5,785 nt of DNA from Holosporaceae bacterium (GTDB lineage Bacteria; Pseudomonadota; Alphaproteobacteria; UBA3830): the NCBI GenBank assembly GCA_031282785.1, contig JAITDB010000003.1, forward strand, positions 1-5,785, given 5' to 3'. Position 1 is the first letter of the stretch. Each line of letters begins with the position of its first letter. The notes beneath the pieces are model-generated. The model was not told the DNA's origin, searched no databases, and was given only the letters and a program-made list of their open reading frames with translations. Positions 1 to 5,722 of the stretch are shown here, one piece after another. A program made the translations under genes and the position numbers.

Positions 1-2
1 AT

Positions 3-95
3 CTACACTTGAAGGAGACCGAATGGCGTTTTAATCATAGGCATGAAAATATTTATAAATTGTTGTTAAGTAGGCTAAGAAAATCTCCTCTCTAA
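3..95 (+). CDS. IS1595-family transposase, C-terminal fragment (cut by window edge)
   Basis: An open frame enters from the left edge and ends at TAA 93-95, giving 30 residues. It includes LKETEWRFNHRHENIY and ends in RLRKSPL. The pattern of a KE-x-E-(W/F)-RFN-x-R block followed by NxYxLLL and a short basic end is what I recognise as the C-terminus of IS1595/IS1016-group DDE transposases, which cut and paste the element. The catalytic residues would lie upstream, outside the window, so I cannot tell whether the gene is intact. The right terminal inverted repeat should lie shortly after the stop, but without the left end I cannot place it. The frame is short, so the family call rests on recalled sequence character only. 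It reads in the same direction as the sec operon, so read-through into yajC is possible. Confidence 0.68.
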   Translation, partial: LHLKETEWRFNHRHENIYKLLLSRLRKSPL

Positions 96-112
96 TCTAC
101 TCTTGAACCATA

Positions 113-268
113 ATGAAAACCAAACCCAGTGCCGCGGAGGACATCTTCCATCAGGTACCATTTTATAAAAAAAGTGTCAAAAAAACGTTAATATCTCGAA
201 AATTAACGGAAATTTTACACATTTCTGTCAGTATGGTAGCTGGTGAAGAGTGTGCTTCGCGTCGGTGA
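113..268 (+). CDS. Possible small ORF, 51 aa, unknown
   Basis: ATG at 113 opens a 51-codon frame to TGA 266-268. The peptide begins MKTKPSAAEDIFHQVPFYKK, is basic overall, and ends GEECASRR. I do not recognise it. There is no Shine-Dalgarno match just upstream (the preceding bases are cttgaaccata) and no membrane segment or signal peptide. It starts 18 nt after the transposase stop, so part of it may overlap the terminus of the insertion sequence. It could be a real small protein, the remnant of a gene broken by the insertion, or a chance frame. Its amino acid mix is less extreme than random AT-rich DNA would give, which is the only reason to list it. Confidence 0.2.
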   Translation: MKTKPSAAEDIFHQVPFYKKSVKKTLISRKLTEILHISVSMVAGEECASRR

Positions 269-320
269 GAATGAGAAAACTTGAAAACGACGGGTTGCAA
301 GAATGACTATCAGGTTTTTC

Positions 321-348
321 TTGCCTTTCGGCTTCATCTGGTGCTAAT
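321..348 (+). promoter_or_regulatory. Weak promoter candidate for the sec operon
   Basis: TTGCCT (321-326, 4/6 to the -35 consensus) is followed after 16 nt by GCTAAT (343-348, 4/6 to the -10). An alternative -35, TTGAAA at 281-286 (5/6), has only a poor -10 (GACTAT, 305-310). TAAAAT at 386-391 is a good -10 but lacks a -35 at the right distance. A promoter should lie somewhere in 270-400 because yajC is the first gene after the insertion sequence, but the exact site is a guess. The operon may instead rely on read-through from the insertion sequence. Confidence 0.2.
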
Positions 349-425
349 GTGCAGGATGAATATATGTGCGTACTGGATATTTTTTTAAAATAGCCGTATA
401 TATGTGCTGAATCTTTTTATGAGTG

Positions 426-431
426 AAAGGA
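426..431 (+). promoter_or_regulatory. Ribosome binding site that sets the yajC start
   Basis: AAAGGA lies 5 nt before the ATG at 437. The two earlier in-frame starts, GTG 404 and ATG 419, have only AT-rich, T-rich sequence at the SD position. This site therefore favours 437 as the true start. Confidence 0.65.
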
Positions 432-436
432 ATACC

Positions 437-988
437 ATGGTAAATAGTAGCACAACGACGCCTGCGTCTTCTCCTGCTGGAGCTTCTGCAGGATCTTTTG
501 GCTTTTTGGGAGCGATGACTCCGTTTTTTCTCATAATTTTGGCATCTTATTTTCTACTGATTCGTCCTCAGCGGAAGAGGGAAGCGCAAAAGCGCAGCAT
601 GATTGAAGCTCTGAAGAGGGGCAATGTGGTGGTGACAACTGGGGGAATCATTGGCAGCGTGCATAAAATCATGAAGAACGGAGAGATATCGATGGAAGTG
701 GCAGAGGGAGTTCGCCTGAAAGTGTTGAAGGCGTCCATTGCAGATGTCCTGGCGAAAAATGCCGATTCTCGTCCCGAGTCTCAGGAAGATGACGACACTG
801 AAACGACTGCCGACGAAAATAAATCCATCAAAAATCTTCCTCATGAAAATAAAGCTCATGAAAATCTTTTTCATGAAAATAATGTTCCTGAGAAAAATCC
901 CCAGAAAAAAAATGTCCTGAAAAATACACTGAAAAATACGTCCAAAAAGAATCCGCAGGGAAAATCTTCGCTGCAGGCAAAGAAATAA
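437..988 (+). CDS. yajC: Sec translocon accessory subunit YajC with repeat-rich tail
   Basis: YajC is a small single-span inner-membrane protein that binds SecD-SecF and the SecYEG channel. From ATG 437 the protein has 183 residues. A Ser/Thr/Ala/Gly-rich N-terminus is followed by one membrane segment (about 24-42), the hallmark RPQRKREAQ (43-51), and the YajC soluble domain with RGNVVVTTGGIIGSV (61-75), ending near residue 107. The family is usually about 85-120 residues. Here an acidic stretch (about 108-127, rich in D/E) and a Lys/Asn-rich tail add about 75 more. Residues 128-162 are built from seven pentapeptides (NKSIK, NLPHE, NKAHE, NLFHE, NNVPE, KNPQK, KNVLK). GTG 404 and ATG 419 would add 11 or 6 residues but lack an RBS. 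It is the first gene of the operon, and the AAGGAG for secD overlaps its stop codon. The identification is firm; the role of the tail is unknown. Confidence 0.95.
   Translation: MVNSSTTTPASSPAGASAGSFGFLGAMTPFFLIILASYFLLIRPQRKREAQKRSMIEALKRGNVVVTTGGIIGSVHKIMKNGEISMEVAEGVRLKVLKASIADVLAKNADSRPESQEDDDTETTADENKSIKNLPHENKAHENLFHENNVPEKNPQKKNVLKNTLKNTSKKNPQGKSSLQAKK
818..922 (+). repeat. 15-bp tandem repeat inside yajC (pentapeptide units)
   Basis: Seven in-frame 15-bp units code for the five-residue repeats. The 9-mer CATGAAAAT recurs exactly at 842, 857 and 872, spaced 15 bp apart. Flanking units are more diverged: the one at 887 reads CCTGAGAAA. After 922 the period changes to 12 bp (NTLK, NTSK). 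Being in frame, gain or loss of a unit would alter tail length without breaking the gene. Confidence 0.8.
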
Positions 989-998
989 GGAGAAACAT

Positions 999-2573
999 AT
1001 GAATATTCAAAAATGGAAGGAAATTTTTATAGCATGTGTTTGCGTTTTTGGGATTTTATTCGCATTGCCGAATATTTTACCGCAATCTATGCAGAAGAAT
1101 CTGCCCAGCTGGTTACCGAACCAGCAGGTTTATCTTGGTTTGGATCTGAGGGGAGGAGCGCATCTTCTGTTAGAGGTTGATCTGGAGAGCCTGAAGAACG
1201 ACTATCTGAATCAGATTTTGGATGCGGCCAGGAGTGCTCTGAGAAAAGAAACCATTCCCTATGCGGCGAATTTTCCCAAGTCGATTTCCAAGGAACAAGA
1301 TTGCGTGGAGTTCGATTTGAAGGACGATTCCTTTGTGGGCAAAGCAAAAATGGCATTGACCTCCATTGATACGGATTTTACCGTTGATATTTCTGGAGCT
1401 CACGTAAAAATGACTCCGAAGCCGGAAGCTCTCAAGAAAAAAGGAATGGACGCCGTGGATCGCTCCATAGAAATTGTCCGCAAGAGGGTCGACGAGACTG
1501 GCACAAGGGAGACCAACATTCAGAAGCAGGGAGAAGATCGTATTTTGCTCCAGATTCCGGGACTGCAGGATCCTTCCCACGTGAAAGAAATGCTTGGACG
1601 CACTGCAAAAATGACATTTAGACTCGTAAATGAGGAAGTTCCTGAGATAATGGATCGCAAAAAAGCTGTTGCTCCGGTTGGTTATATCTATTTGAGATCT
1701 TCGGACAGTGGAAAATATACGGCTGTAAAGAAGCAGGCGTTTATTGGAGGCGAGACCTTGGTGGACGCACGTCTTTCCCAGGATGAGTACAACAATCCGA
1801 CAGTGAGTTTGACCTTTAACAAGTCGGGCGGAAAAAAATTTGGCGAGATCACCAGCGAGAACGTCGGAAAAAGATTCGCCATAGTCTTGGATGACATAAT
1901 AATCAGTGCTCCGAAGATAAAAGAGCCAATTATGGACGGACATGGCAGCATCAGCGGCAATTTCACTGTGGAAAGTGCCAACGAACTGGCATTGTTGCTG
2001 AGAGCCGGTGCGCTTCCTGCTCCATTGAACATTATCGAGGAAAAAACCGTTGGACCAGATCTGGGAGCCGATTCCGTTCGTTCCGGAGTGCTGGCCACTC
2101 TTATTTCCGGTCTTTTTGTGCTTGTGTTTATGTATCTCTGGTATTCGAAATTCGGACTCATAGCGAATGTTGCCGTTGTGGTGAACATCATTTTGCTCAT
2201 AGCCGGATTATCGTGTCTGCAGGCGACTCTAACGCTGCCGGGTATTGCTGGTATCGCTCTTACCGTTGGTATGGCTGTCGACGCGAATGTGCTCATAAAC
2301 GAACGCATAAAAGAAAGCCTGAGACATGGCTCCAAATGGCTTAAGGCCATCGAAGACGGCTATGCTTTCGCCATGACATCCATTGTTGACTCGAACTTGA
2401 ACACAATAATAGGAATGTCGTGTCTTTATATATTTGGAACCGGACCCGTTAGAGGATTTGCTATTACTACTATTTTGGGAACGCTGATATCTTTCTTTAC
2501 GGCAACCACTCTAACAAGATATATTATTGCTGTCTGCATGAAATCAAGACATCAACTCTCAATTCCAATATAA
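999..2573 (+). CDS. secD: Protein translocase subunit SecD
   Basis: SecD is the larger half of the RND-type SecDF motor, which uses proton flow to pull preproteins out on the periplasmic side. The protein has 524 residues. Membrane segment 1 (about 8-27) is followed by the conserved YLGLDLRGGAHLLLEVD (45-61) and a periplasmic region. That region contains DAVDRSIEIVRKRVDETGTRE (151-171), ILLQIPG (182-188) and the head-type part around 255-350 with LDDIIISAP (297-305). GPDLGADSVRSG (352-363) leads into five more membrane segments (about 360-510). GMAVDANVLINERIKE (424-439) carries Asp428, matching the Asp in TM4 of known SecDs that takes part in proton transfer. GTGPVRGFAITTILG (480-494) is also typical. 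The length fits alphaproteobacterial SecD; E. coli SecD is longer at 615 aa. AAGGAG at 987-992, 6 nt before the ATG, supports the start. The gap to yajC is 10 nt. Confidence 0.97.
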   Translation: MNIQKWKEIFIACVCVFGILFALPNILPQSMQKNLPSWLPNQQVYLGLDLRGGAHLLLEVDLESLKNDYLNQILDAARSALRKETIPYAANFPKSISKEQDCVEFDLKDDSFVGKAKMALTSIDTDFTVDISGAHVKMTPKPEALKKKGMDAVDRSIEIVRKRVDETGTRETNIQKQGEDRILLQIPGLQDPSHVKEMLGRTAKMTFRLVNEEVPEIMDRKKAVAPVGYIYLRSSDSGKYTAVKKQAFIGGETLVDARLSQDEYNNPTVSLTFNKSGGKKFGEITSENVGKRFAIVLDDIIISAPKIKEPIMDGHGSISGNFTVESANELALLLRAGALPAPLNIIEEKTVGPDLGADSVRSGVLATLISGLFVLVFMYLWYSKFGLIANVAVVVNIILLIAGLSCLQATLTLPGIAGIALTVGMAVDANVLINERIKESLRHGSKWLKAIEDGYAFAMTSIVDSNLNTIIGMSCLYIFGTGPVRGFAITTILGTLISFFTATTLTRYIIAVCMKSRHQLSIPI

Positions 2574-2588
2574 GAAAGGACCAAAGCG

Positions 2589-3518
2589 ATGGAACTTTAT
2601 AAATTAATACCCCATGATACGAAAATAGATTTTGTGTCCAAAAGAAAATGGGTTTTTTTATTTTCGGCAATCATTACGCTGATTAGTATTTTGGCTTTTG
2701 CTTTCCATAAACTCAACTTCGGAGTGGATTTCCAAGGTGGATTCGTATTGGAGGTGAGAACTCAGCAAGCCGCTAATATCGGAGATCTTCGGGAAAAATT
2801 AAATAAATTGGATATAGGAGAAATTTCTCTGCAGGAATTCGGCTCTGACCGAGATGTTCTCATTCGCATGCCAAGCAGCAGCGACGAGAGTCAGGTGGGA
2901 CAAAACGCTACCCTCGACAAGGTAAAAACTGTTCTGGGCAATGGCGTCGAATACAGAAAAATAGAAAAAATAGGACCGAAGATCGGAAAGGAGTTGGTGC
3001 ACAATGCTTTGCTAGCCGTTGTCATATCGTTGCTGGCCATTTTATTGTATGTCTGGATACGATTCGAATGGCAATTTGCGATCTGTGGCGTTATTGCGCT
3101 CGCCCACGACTGCGTGGTGCTGATGGGACTGTATTCATTGATCCACTATTTCGAATTTAACGTCAACTCGATAGTGGCGCTACTCATGACGGCTTGCTAC
3201 TCGATTCACGATACTGTTGTGGTGTTCGATCGAATACGAGAAAACATGATGGCTCATAGAAATATAACCATCGTCGATTTGCTGAATAAGTCCATAAACG
3301 AAATGCTGTCTAGGACAATCCTGACGTCGCTGACAACAGTGCTGTCGCTGTTGGCTCTTTGCTTTTTTGGAGGAAAAGTCATATTCGATTTCTGTTTCCC
3401 GATTTTGTTCGGACTAATGTTTGGAACATTTTCTTCCATTTGCCTGGCGGCTCCACTGCTGCTGTTCACTGGCATAAGAATCGACGGTAAAGATCTAGAG
3501 GTGGGACTACAAAAATAA
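2589..3518 (+). CDS. secF: Protein translocase subunit SecF
   Basis: SecF pairs with SecD to complete the twelve-segment SecDF motor in the inner membrane. The protein has 309 residues. Membrane segment 1 (about 21-40) leads into NFGVDFQGGFVLE (43-55), then a small periplasmic domain, the linker KIGPKIGKEL (127-136), and five membrane segments (about 138-295). TM4 contains YSIHDTVVVFDRIREN (204-219). Asp208 corresponds to the proton-pathway Asp of SecF (D213 in E. coli), and Arg242 in LSRTILTSLTT matches the conserved Arg of the next segment. The usual motif is GYS(I/L)NDTVVV; here the Gly is Cys203 and the Asn is His207. The core charges are intact, so the protein is presumably functional. 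AAAGGA (2575-2580) lies 8 nt before the ATG. The spacing is 15 nt after secD and 1 nt before cmk. Confidence 0.97.
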   Translation: MELYKLIPHDTKIDFVSKRKWVFLFSAIITLISILAFAFHKLNFGVDFQGGFVLEVRTQQAANIGDLREKLNKLDIGEISLQEFGSDRDVLIRMPSSSDESQVGQNATLDKVKTVLGNGVEYRKIEKIGPKIGKELVHNALLAVVISLLAILLYVWIRFEWQFAICGVIALAHDCVVLMGLYSLIHYFEFNVNSIVALLMTACYSIHDTVVVFDRIRENMMAHRNITIVDLLNKSINEMLSRTILTSLTTVLSLLALCFFGGKVIFDFCFPILFGLMFGTFSSICLAAPLLLFTGIRIDGKDLEVGLQK

Positions 3519-3519
3519 A

Positions 3520-4215
3520 ATGAAACCCGTTGTCGCAGTAGATGGATATGCCAGCAGTGGAAAGGGAACAATTGCCCGAATGCTGGCACAAAAATTTAAT
3601 TTTGCATATTTGGACAGCGGGATTCTCTATCGAATGTTCGCCTATCTTCAGCTGGAGTCGTTAAGAGGCTCAGAAAATTTCGAAAATCTCCAGAATATCA
3701 ATGAAAATCTAAAAAATGGCACACTATGGGAAATATCCGTGCATGATCTTCTGGCAATGAAAAATAAAATTTCAGAAAATGTTCTTCGATCAGACACCGT
3801 GAGCAATGCCACTATATCCACGTCGAAGCTTTCGGCAGTCAGAAACGTAATAACAAAATTTATTAGGGAATTCGCGGCGGATCCTGGAAAAAATTTTGCC
3901 GGCTCTGTCATCGATGGCCGCGATATTGGCACGGTCGCCATTCCAAACGCAACCTGCAAAATATTCATGACTGCTGATCCAAAAATCCGCGCGAAACGTC
4001 GCTTCGACGAGCTAAAAACAAAAAATTGCAACGTCACATTCGAAGAAGTCTACGAAAATATGAAAAACAGAGATCTCCAGGACTCTACCCGAGATACGGC
4101 ACCATTGACTTTCAATGATGACTATATTATCGTTGATACCTCCAATGAAACCGTGGAAGAATCATTTGAGAAAATTGTGAGAATAATCAACGATTACGTA
4201 ATTAAACAGCGATGA
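3520..4215 (+). CDS. cmk: Cytidylate kinase (CMP/dCMP kinase)
   Basis: Cmk transfers phosphate from ATP to CMP or dCMP, a cytoplasmic step in pyrimidine salvage and in supplying CTP and dCTP. The protein has 231 residues against 227 in E. coli. It shows a P-loop GYASSGKGT (9-17, Lys15), the nucleotide-binding YLDSGILYR (30-38), LRSDTVSNATIS (89-100, like the LRTEEVANAAS block of E. coli), IDGRDIGTVAIPNA (131-144), and the lid-type RDLQDSTRDTAPL (184-196). The bacterial insert domain (about 45-85) is present. The usual Pro in the P-loop (DGPAASGKGT) is Tyr10 here, which keeps the G-x4-GKGT pattern. ATG 3520 follows the secF stop by one base. The nearest SD-like sequence, GAGGTG at 3498-3503, is 16 nt away, too far for normal use, so translation probably depends on re-initiation after secF. 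Elsewhere cmk commonly precedes rpsA, which is not seen here. Confidence 0.95.
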   Translation: MKPVVAVDGYASSGKGTIARMLAQKFNFAYLDSGILYRMFAYLQLESLRGSENFENLQNINENLKNGTLWEISVHDLLAMKNKISENVLRSDTVSNATISTSKLSAVRNVITKFIREFAADPGKNFAGSVIDGRDIGTVAIPNATCKIFMTADPKIRAKRRFDELKTKNCNVTFEEVYENMKNRDLQDSTRDTAPLTFNDDYIIVDTSNETVEESFEKIVRIINDYVIKQR

Positions 4216-4240
4216 ATTGCATATTTATCCATAAAAGTAT

Positions 4241-4287
4241 TGGACATATGGGATTTTAGTGTTTAATTAATAATGTTTTTATATACT
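4241..4287 (+). promoter_or_regulatory. Promoter candidates for the MFS gene
   Basis: The 96-nt cmk-MFS spacer is very AT-rich and has no convincing terminator. TGGACA (4241-4246, 5/6 to the -35) is followed by TTTAAT (4262-4267, 5/6 to the -10), but the spacing of 15 nt is short. A second -10, TATACT at 4282-4287 (5/6), has no good -35 but would give a leader of roughly 20 nt before the TTG start. Either could make the transporter independently transcribed. Low confidence, since AT-rich DNA yields such matches by chance. Confidence 0.3.
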
Positions 4288-4297
4288 AGAACTTTTT

Positions 4298-4304
4298 AAG
4301 GAAG
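4298..4304 (+). promoter_or_regulatory. Ribosome binding site that supports the TTG start
   Basis: AAGGAAG lies 7 nt before TTG 4312. No ATG or GTG is placed to use it, and the next in-frame Met is residue 46, beyond the first membrane segment. The site therefore decides the start. Confidence 0.7.
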
Positions 4305-4311
4305 TCTTATT

Positions 4312-5571
4312 TTGAATAAATCGTCCCGGAATATTGCTGAAAAAAAAGAAGAATATTCTTCTCGTAAGAGAATAGCAATTTTTTTGCTATTTCTAAACGT
4401 CGTGACATCAGCGGCGGTGAGTATTTATATTCCGTGTCTGAGGCAGATGGCTATTGATCTGCATACTTCCAACGCTCTGTTGCAAATGACCATAGTGGTG
4501 CATCTGGTGGGAGAATTTATCGGACGCTTTACCTGTGGTCCGCTTATAGATTTTTATGGCAGTCGTCGCGTTGTGCTGCCGGCTCTGATGCTCTCGATTC
4601 TAGGGCATCTGGGATGCTTTCTGGCGGATTCCCTCTCTCTGTTCATGATCATGAGGTTCCTGCAGGCGACTGGATCCAGTGTCATTTACATTGTTTCCGT
4701 CGAAATTATTATCGCAGAATTTAATAACGAAAATGAAAGAAACGGCATAGTAGGCATATTGGAGCTTTATCAGCCGATAGCCTGGATTTTATCGCCGTTT
4801 GTCGGGTGTATCTTTGCGGAAATTCACGGCTGGAGATTGTCGTTTTTGATATTAATGATATCCCAGGTTTTCGGAATTTTTTTCTTCTGGATATACCACG
4901 AGCGCACAAAAAATCGTGCTCTCAAGGTCCTTTCGGTGGCAAAATATGTTTGCGACTACGGTTCGATTCTGAAAAATTCTCATTTTGTGACCTATGCTCT
5001 TATTCCGGGATTATTTGCTGGTGGGTATATGATATTCGCCTCAAATTCTCCGTTTATTTGCGCTCGAATTCTTGGTAACCGCTCTGCAGACATCGCTATA
5101 TTTCAGGCAGTTCCTCTGATATTTTATGTTCTTGCCACATTCGCCTACAGATCCGTTGTCAGAGGATCCAGCATAAAAGTCGCTAAAAAAATAGGTATAG
5201 GTATCTACACAATTTTTGGCCTGTATATGACGTTTGTCGTTGCCTTTGAAGAGACCTGGACGGCGTATCATCTTCTGGCTCTGATGTGTTTGCAATGCGT
5301 GGGAAGTGCGTTCCTGGTACCTGTTTCCATTTTGAAGGCTCTGCAATCATCGGCCCATGTTTCCTGCATAGGAGCGTCGACAGTGGTGGTTTTTAGGAAC
5401 ATCATTATGTCGCTGTGCATATCAATGGGGACCAAAATGAGCGAAAGCATTACCATGATCATGGGAGCAGTCTTCATGAACGTGGGAACGGTCCTGGTGC
5501 TCATGTTCGCACGAAAAATAATGAAAAAACGCTATCTGAAAAAAATAAATAGCGCTAATTTCGATCTATGA
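4312..5571 (+). CDS. MFS drug-efflux-type transporter, Bcr/CflA-like
   Basis: This is a proton-driven secondary transporter of the major facilitator superfamily, most like the Bcr/CflA group of 12-segment multidrug exporters. The substrate cannot be read from sequence. The protein has 419 residues. A charged, Lys/Glu-rich cytoplasmic N-terminus (1-20) precedes TM1 (about 21-42), where VTSAAVSIYIPCLRQMAIDL resembles the start of Bcr proteins. QMTIVVHLVGEFIG (58-71) and motif A, GPLIDFYGSRRV (76-87, Asp80, Arg85, Arg86), follow. MRFLQATGSS (114-123) matches the TM4 R-x-x-Q-G motif with the Gly replaced by Ala119. The central loop is about 197-222 and the second six-helix half about 223-403, ending in a basic tail. 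It starts at TTG, backed by a good RBS. It lies 96 nt after cmk and has its own promoter candidates, so it may be a separate unit. Family call firm, subgroup likely. Confidence 0.88.
   Translation: MNKSSRNIAEKKEEYSSRKRIAIFLLFLNVVTSAAVSIYIPCLRQMAIDLHTSNALLQMTIVVHLVGEFIGRFTCGPLIDFYGSRRVVLPALMLSILGHLGCFLADSLSLFMIMRFLQATGSSVIYIVSVEIIIAEFNNENERNGIVGILELYQPIAWILSPFVGCIFAEIHGWRLSFLILMISQVFGIFFFWIYHERTKNRALKVLSVAKYVCDYGSILKNSHFVTYALIPGLFAGGYMIFASNSPFICARILGNRSADIAIFQAVPLIFYVLATFAYRSVVRGSSIKVAKKIGIGIYTIFGLYMTFVVAFEETWTAYHLLALMCLQCVGSAFLVPVSILKALQSSAHVSCIGASTVVVFRNIIMSLCISMGTKMSESITMIMGAVFMNVGTVLVLMFARKIMKKRYLKKINSANFDL
4347..4391. repeat. Perfect 16-bp palindrome plus adjacent 8-bp hairpin in the MFS start region
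   Basis: AGAAGAATATTCTTCT (4347-4362) is a perfect palindrome. Nine bases further on, AATAGCAA (4371-4378) and TTGCTATT (4384-4391) form a perfect 8-bp stem with a five-T loop. ATTGCT at 4333-4338 could instead pair with AGCAAT at 4374-4379, enclosing the palindrome. All lie in codons 8-27 of the MFS gene. A repressor site or mRNA structure is possible; function is inferred only. Confidence 0.5.
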
Positions 5572-5614
5572 GTACTCAAATTGGATAGTATTTTAAGCAA
5601 TAGTCTTTCAGCGA

Positions 5615-5648
5615 TTCTTGCCTTCGATTACAAAGAAAAAGGCAAGAA
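5615..5648. repeat. Inverted repeat downstream of the MFS gene
   Basis: TTCTTGCC (5615-5622) and GGCAAGAA (5641-5648) form a perfect 8-bp stem with an 18-nt loop, starting 43 nt after the MFS stop. No T-run follows on either strand, so it is not a standard terminator by itself. It shares bases 5647-5648 with the next hairpin, so the two compete. Confidence 0.5.
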
Positions 5649-5673
5649 AAAATTAACCTAATCTTAATTTTTT
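5647..5673. terminator. AT-only hairpin, possible weak terminator
   Basis: AAAAAATTAA (5647-5656) and TTAATTTTTT (5664-5673) form a perfect 10-bp stem around the 7-nt loop CCTAATC. A-run, stem and T-run have the symmetric layout of bidirectional intrinsic terminators, and the position 75 nt after the MFS stop fits. The stem has no G or C, so it would be a weak terminator. The symmetry is certain; the function is a guess. Confidence 0.35.
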
Positions 5674-5722
5674 ATATATATTATTACAATATTCGCTGCA
5701 TATTGGAGAATTCCTTTACAGA

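Larger units (their letters stand above)
96..436 (+). other. Leader region between transposase and yajC
   Basis: This 341-nt stretch has no convincing gene. It should contain the right end of the insertion sequence and the promoter and 5' leader of the sec operon. Visible structure includes a 6-bp stem at 243-248/255-260 (one G-T pair) and two successive 7-bp stems with 14-nt loops: 297-303/318-324 (GCAAGAA/TTCTTGC) and 333-339/354-360 (TTCATCT/GGATGAA, one G-T pair). None is followed by a T-run, so they do not look like terminators. The sequence is strongly AT-rich just before yajC. No tRNA or other RNA gene was recognised. Confidence 0.5.

Noticed and set aside
100..160. ACCA at 157-160 as the 3' end of a tRNA or tmRNA
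   Set aside because: No TTCGA-type T-loop, no seven-base acceptor pair and no anticodon arm could be found upstream.
315..325. TTTTTCTTGCC in the yajC leader matching the complement of 5641-5651
   Set aside because: An 11-base match between two places in 5.8 kb on either strand is expected by chance, and no flanking similarity extends it.
404..436. Longer yajC start at GTG 404 or ATG 419
   Set aside because: Neither has an RBS, whereas ATG 437 has AAAGGA at 5 nt.
1170..2350. Long minus-strand frames opposite secD (257 and 220 codons)
   Set aside because: They lie fully inside secD, have no RBS, and their peptides (Ser/Arg/His/Phe-rich) show no recognisable domain. They are shadows produced by secD codon use.
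4643..4654. 12-bp palindrome TCATGATCATGA, and a similar CCATGATCATGG at 5453-5464
   Set aside because: Both come from Met-Ile-Met codons (ATG ATC ATG) in membrane helices, which explains the symmetry.
4806..5078. 90-codon + strand frame inside the MFS gene
   Set aside because: It overlaps the second and third quarter of a clear 12-segment transporter in another frame and has no domain. If it marked a frameshift, the MFS frame would break, and it does not.
5530..5554. CGCTAT/ATAGCG stem at the 3' end of the MFS gene
   Set aside because: Only 6 bp with a long A-rich loop, inside coding sequence and without a T-run.
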